This document shows positions 14,940 through 16,293 of a DNA stretch of 16,293 bases, in pieces; position 1 is the first letter of the stretch; the number at the start of each line of letters is the position of its first letter. The notes below the pieces were generated by a model. That model was not told the DNA's origin. It was given only the letters and a program-made list of their open reading frames with translations, and did no database searches. The DNA is taken from positions 1-16,293 of the forward strand of contig NZ_JAWOBT010000080.1 of assembly GCF_046484155.1 (NCBI RefSeq), given 5' to 3'. The translations under genes were made by a program, and so were the position numbers. This DNA is from Alkalibacterium sp046484155. Lineage in GTDB: Bacteria; Bacillota; Bacilli; Lactobacillales; Carnobacteriaceae_A.

Positions 14940-15719
14940 TTAGTCGATCAACTTATAGTGTTTTAACCCCTCTACGATTCCGCCATCCGTATTTGTGGAG
15001 GTGATGTAGTCGGCTGCTTCCTTTACGTTATCGGTTCCATTAGCCATCACCACACTGTAATCAGCACGTTCCAGCATTTCCTTGTCATTCGGTCCGTCTC
15101 CAAATGCGTATAGCGGCACATTTTCCATTTCTATGGCTTTAAGTAAAGCATCAATGCCCGTTGCTTTGGAATTTCCTTTTGTGATCGTGTCCATGCTGTA
15201 AGGTCCATTCCGGTAAAATGACAGCTCCGGGAATGCATCGATGAATTCATGATCCAGGGAAGGATCTTCATTCACCACAAGCATCATCAGGATCTCCTCT
15301 TTTTCGCCAAGGGTACTATCAATTTCAGGCGGATTTTCATGGATAAAGTTATAGGCCTTTTTCAACGTTTCACTATAGCGTGTGGTTCGTATCTTGTCAT
15401 TACTATATAGAGAAAGCGGCAGTTTCTTTTCATTCATCATTTGTTTCAGGAGATCCACCTGTGACTTCGGAATAACATTACGGTACGCTTCTTTCCCTTC
15501 ATATTGGATATATTGTCCGTTGAGGGTAATGAAGGAATCGATGACCGTTTCTTCCAGTACATGCTGGATTTCCAGCGGGCTTCTTCCAGTCGCTATAAAA
15601 GGTACTGCACCCTTTGCTTTCAGCTGAACAAGCGCTTCCTTTACCTCTTCATCCACTAATGACTTGTCATTTAACAATGTTCCATCCAAATCAAAAAACA
15701 CTAATGCGGTTGGCTTCAT
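14940..15719 (-). CDS. Cof-type HAD-IIB family phosphatase
   Basis: This cytoplasmic, magnesium-dependent phosphatase (259 residues) likely acts on sugar phosphates or similar small phosphorylated metabolites. All HAD motifs are present: motif I DLDGT at 10-14 with nucleophile Asp10 and acid/base Asp12, motif II Thr44 in ATGRS, motif III lysine within TKGNSK (Lys181/Lys185), and motif IV GDGPND at 207-212 with Asp208 and Asp212. The C2B cap lies between motifs II and III (about residues 80-178). Length is normal. GGAG lies seven bases before the ATG. A strong -10 promoter lies about 220 bases upstream, leaving a long structured leader; a possible upstream frame ends in ATGA overlap with this start. 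The substrate cannot be told from sequence. Confidence 0.93.
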   Translation of the reverse strand: MKPTALVFFDLDGTLLNDKSLVDEEVKEALVQLKAKGAVPFIATGRSPLEIQHVLEETVIDSFITLNGQYIQYEGKEAYRNVIPKSQVDLLKQMMNEKKLPLSLYSNDKIRTTRYSETLKKAYNFIHENPPEIDSTLGEKEEILMMLVVNEDPSLDHEFIDAFPELSFYRNGPYSMDTITKGNSKATGIDALLKAIEMENVPLYAFGDGPNDKEMLERADYSVVMANGTDNVKEAADYITSTNTDGGIVEGLKHYKLID

Positions 15720-15877
15720 TTGAACACTCCTTTAAAATCATATTTATTTATCTTATTTATATTTTCAATGAAACCCCGATTCCTATCTTTTTCGGGACTG
15801 GACGGATATTTACTGCTATCATACCAGCTTTCGGGTCGTTTCCCGGCACACAGATTAAATCCGGCTGAAGGAACCAT
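15716..15877 (-). CDS. Possible 53-codon leader frame overlapping the HAD start
   Basis: From ATG at 15877 the minus strand encodes MVPSAGFNLCAGKRPESWYD, then a polar, lysine-rich stretch ending in YDFKGVFK. Its TGA shares bases with the HAD ATG (ATGA), the arrangement seen in translationally coupled genes. The frame is open for a further 11 codons upstream without a start. No ribosome binding site precedes the ATG, and I recognise no homologue. It may instead be chance openness in a structured RNA leader. Confidence 0.25.
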   Translation of the reverse strand: MVPSAGFNLCAGKRPESWYDSSKYPSSPEKDRNRGFIENINKINKYDFKGVFK

Positions 15878-15939
15878 TACAAGCTCAAATACCCAATCAC
15901 CCCTTCAAAAGAAGGAGTTACTCTTCTCATTCCATTTCC

Positions 15940-15968
15940 ATTATACCGTTTATTTGCATTGTTTTAAA
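15940..15968 (-). promoter_or_regulatory. Promoter of the HAD phosphatase gene, with long leader
   Basis: TTTAAA (15968-15963), a 17-base spacer and a perfect TATAAT (15945-15940). Transcription would start near 15933, more than 200 bases before the HAD start. The leader opens with a hairpin (ACTCCTTC, TTTT loop, GAAGGGGT; 15918-15899) and has a later CCCGA/TCGGG stem (about 15776-15797). I compared it with common riboswitch and T-box signatures from memory and found no match. Confidence 0.6.
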
Positions 15969-15994
15969 TCTTTTAAACGATACTTGATTACAAC

Positions 15995-16025
15995 AAAAAA
16001 AGAGTGCCTAATTTAATAGACACCC
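15995..16025 (-). terminator. Minus-strand intrinsic terminator upstream of the HAD promoter
   Basis: On the minus strand GGGTGTC (16025-16019) pairs with GGCACTC (16008-16002) through 7 bp including two G-U pairs, with a 10-base AT loop, followed by seven T. It would end transcripts entering from the right, including any started at the SOS-box region about 60 bases upstream. Confidence 0.65.
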
Positions 16026-16098
16026 TCTGCTCTTCATTCATCATTTTCAAGTCACTGATAGCTTACTATATTCCGGTAATAAATGCACGTTTTATATA

Positions 16099-16112
16099 CA
16101 AACATTCGTTCG
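16099..16112 (-). promoter_or_regulatory. LexA/DinR SOS box
   Basis: On the minus strand CGAACGAATGTTTG matches the Gram-positive SOS box consensus CGAACRNRYGTTYG at every position. Immediately downstream is TATAAA (16096-16091), which could be a -10 with the box lying in the spacer; the corresponding -35 is poor. No known SOS gene follows in the window: leftward there is only a very short frame and a terminator, rightward a hairpin and the window edge. Confidence 0.6.
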
Positions 16113-16138
16113 CATGCACACACTTGCTGCACACATAG

Positions 16139-16196
16139 AAAAAAGAAGCCATATACCGTTGTGAGATTGCTTTCACACCAACGATTATAAGGCTTC
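16139..16196 (-). terminator. Minus-strand terminator-like hairpin near the right edge
   Basis: GAAGCC (16145-16150) pairs with GGCTTC (16191-16196), and inside an internal loop CGTTG (16157-16161) pairs with CAACG (16179-16183). On the minus strand six T follow the outer stem. It probably ends a gene transcribed leftward from beyond the window. The bases from 16197 to the right edge are too few to identify that gene. Confidence 0.5.
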
Positions 16197-16293
16197 ATTT
16201 CTTAAAGAGTATGGAGTTGAGGGGAGTGGTTTATCATACTTCACAACCTAACAACTACTCGCAAATAACCGCTTATGTATAGAAGAAACTGGA

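Noticed and set aside
14795..15004. A 69-codon plus-strand frame overlapping the end of the HAD gene.
   Set aside because: Its last third is antisense to the HAD C-terminus, there is no ribosome binding site, and its product resembles no family I know.
15720..16016. A 98-codon plus-strand frame opposite the HAD leader.
   Set aside because: No ribosome binding site lies before it, it runs against the clear minus-strand promoter at 15940-15968, and it crosses the terminator at 15995-16025.
16139..16293. The possibility that the hairpin and flanking bases at the right edge are an insertion-sequence end.
   Set aside because: No transposase fragment, terminal inverted repeat pair or target duplication can be seen; a terminator explains the structure better.

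Overview
The window looks like chromosomal DNA of a low-GC Gram-positive bacterium. Ribosome binding sites are strong GGAGG types, GTG starts occur, intrinsic terminators are simple hairpins followed by T runs, and the promoters are sigma-A-like. The protein families fit Lactobacillales, perhaps a Carnobacteriaceae or Enterococcaceae relative, but I cannot fix the genus from sequence alone. No rRNA, tRNA, CRISPR array, phage gene or intact insertion sequence was seen.

Layout. (1) Positions 1-1551, minus strand: a sodium/phosphate cotransporter with a C-terminal PhoU domain, cut by the left edge. Its AT-rich upstream region (1552-1984) holds a run of PhoP-box-like hexamers. (2) Positions 2012-11762, minus strand: one long peptide-scavenging operon. 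Read 5' to 3' it encodes two tandem M20D amidohydrolases, the permeases OppB and OppC, the lipoprotein OppA, the ATPases OppD and OppF, and an M20 dipeptidase. A strong promoter with a dyad over its -35 box lies at 11833-11875. Inside the operon, oppA has its own promoter (7338-7366) and its own downstream hairpin terminator (5579-5617), so binding protein can be made in excess. The products would import peptides through the ABC transporter and cut them in the cytoplasm with three metallopeptidases. (3) Positions 12106-13147, plus strand: an unrecognised 121-residue protein with its own promoter and terminator, then a small bacterial PH-domain protein with its own terminator. (4) Positions 13250-15719, minus strand: a DUF202 membrane protein, a YdjM-type membrane metal-dependent hydrolase and a Cof-type HAD phosphatase. 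Decayed DNA lies between them, including the C-terminal tail of a second HAD phosphatase and a broken lipoprotein-like frame. (5) Positions 15720-16293: no confident gene. It holds the HAD promoter with a long structured leader and a possible 53-codon leader frame, two minus-strand terminators, and a perfect match to the Gram-positive LexA/DinR SOS box with no obvious target gene.

The best candidates for something not previously described are the SOS box over a very short terminated transcript, the HAD leader, the unknown protein at 12198-12563, and the pairing of tandem M20D enzymes with a complete Opp transporter. Start codons of OppF, OppD, OppC and the first M20D enzyme were moved inward from the longest reading frame to match the ribosome binding sites.
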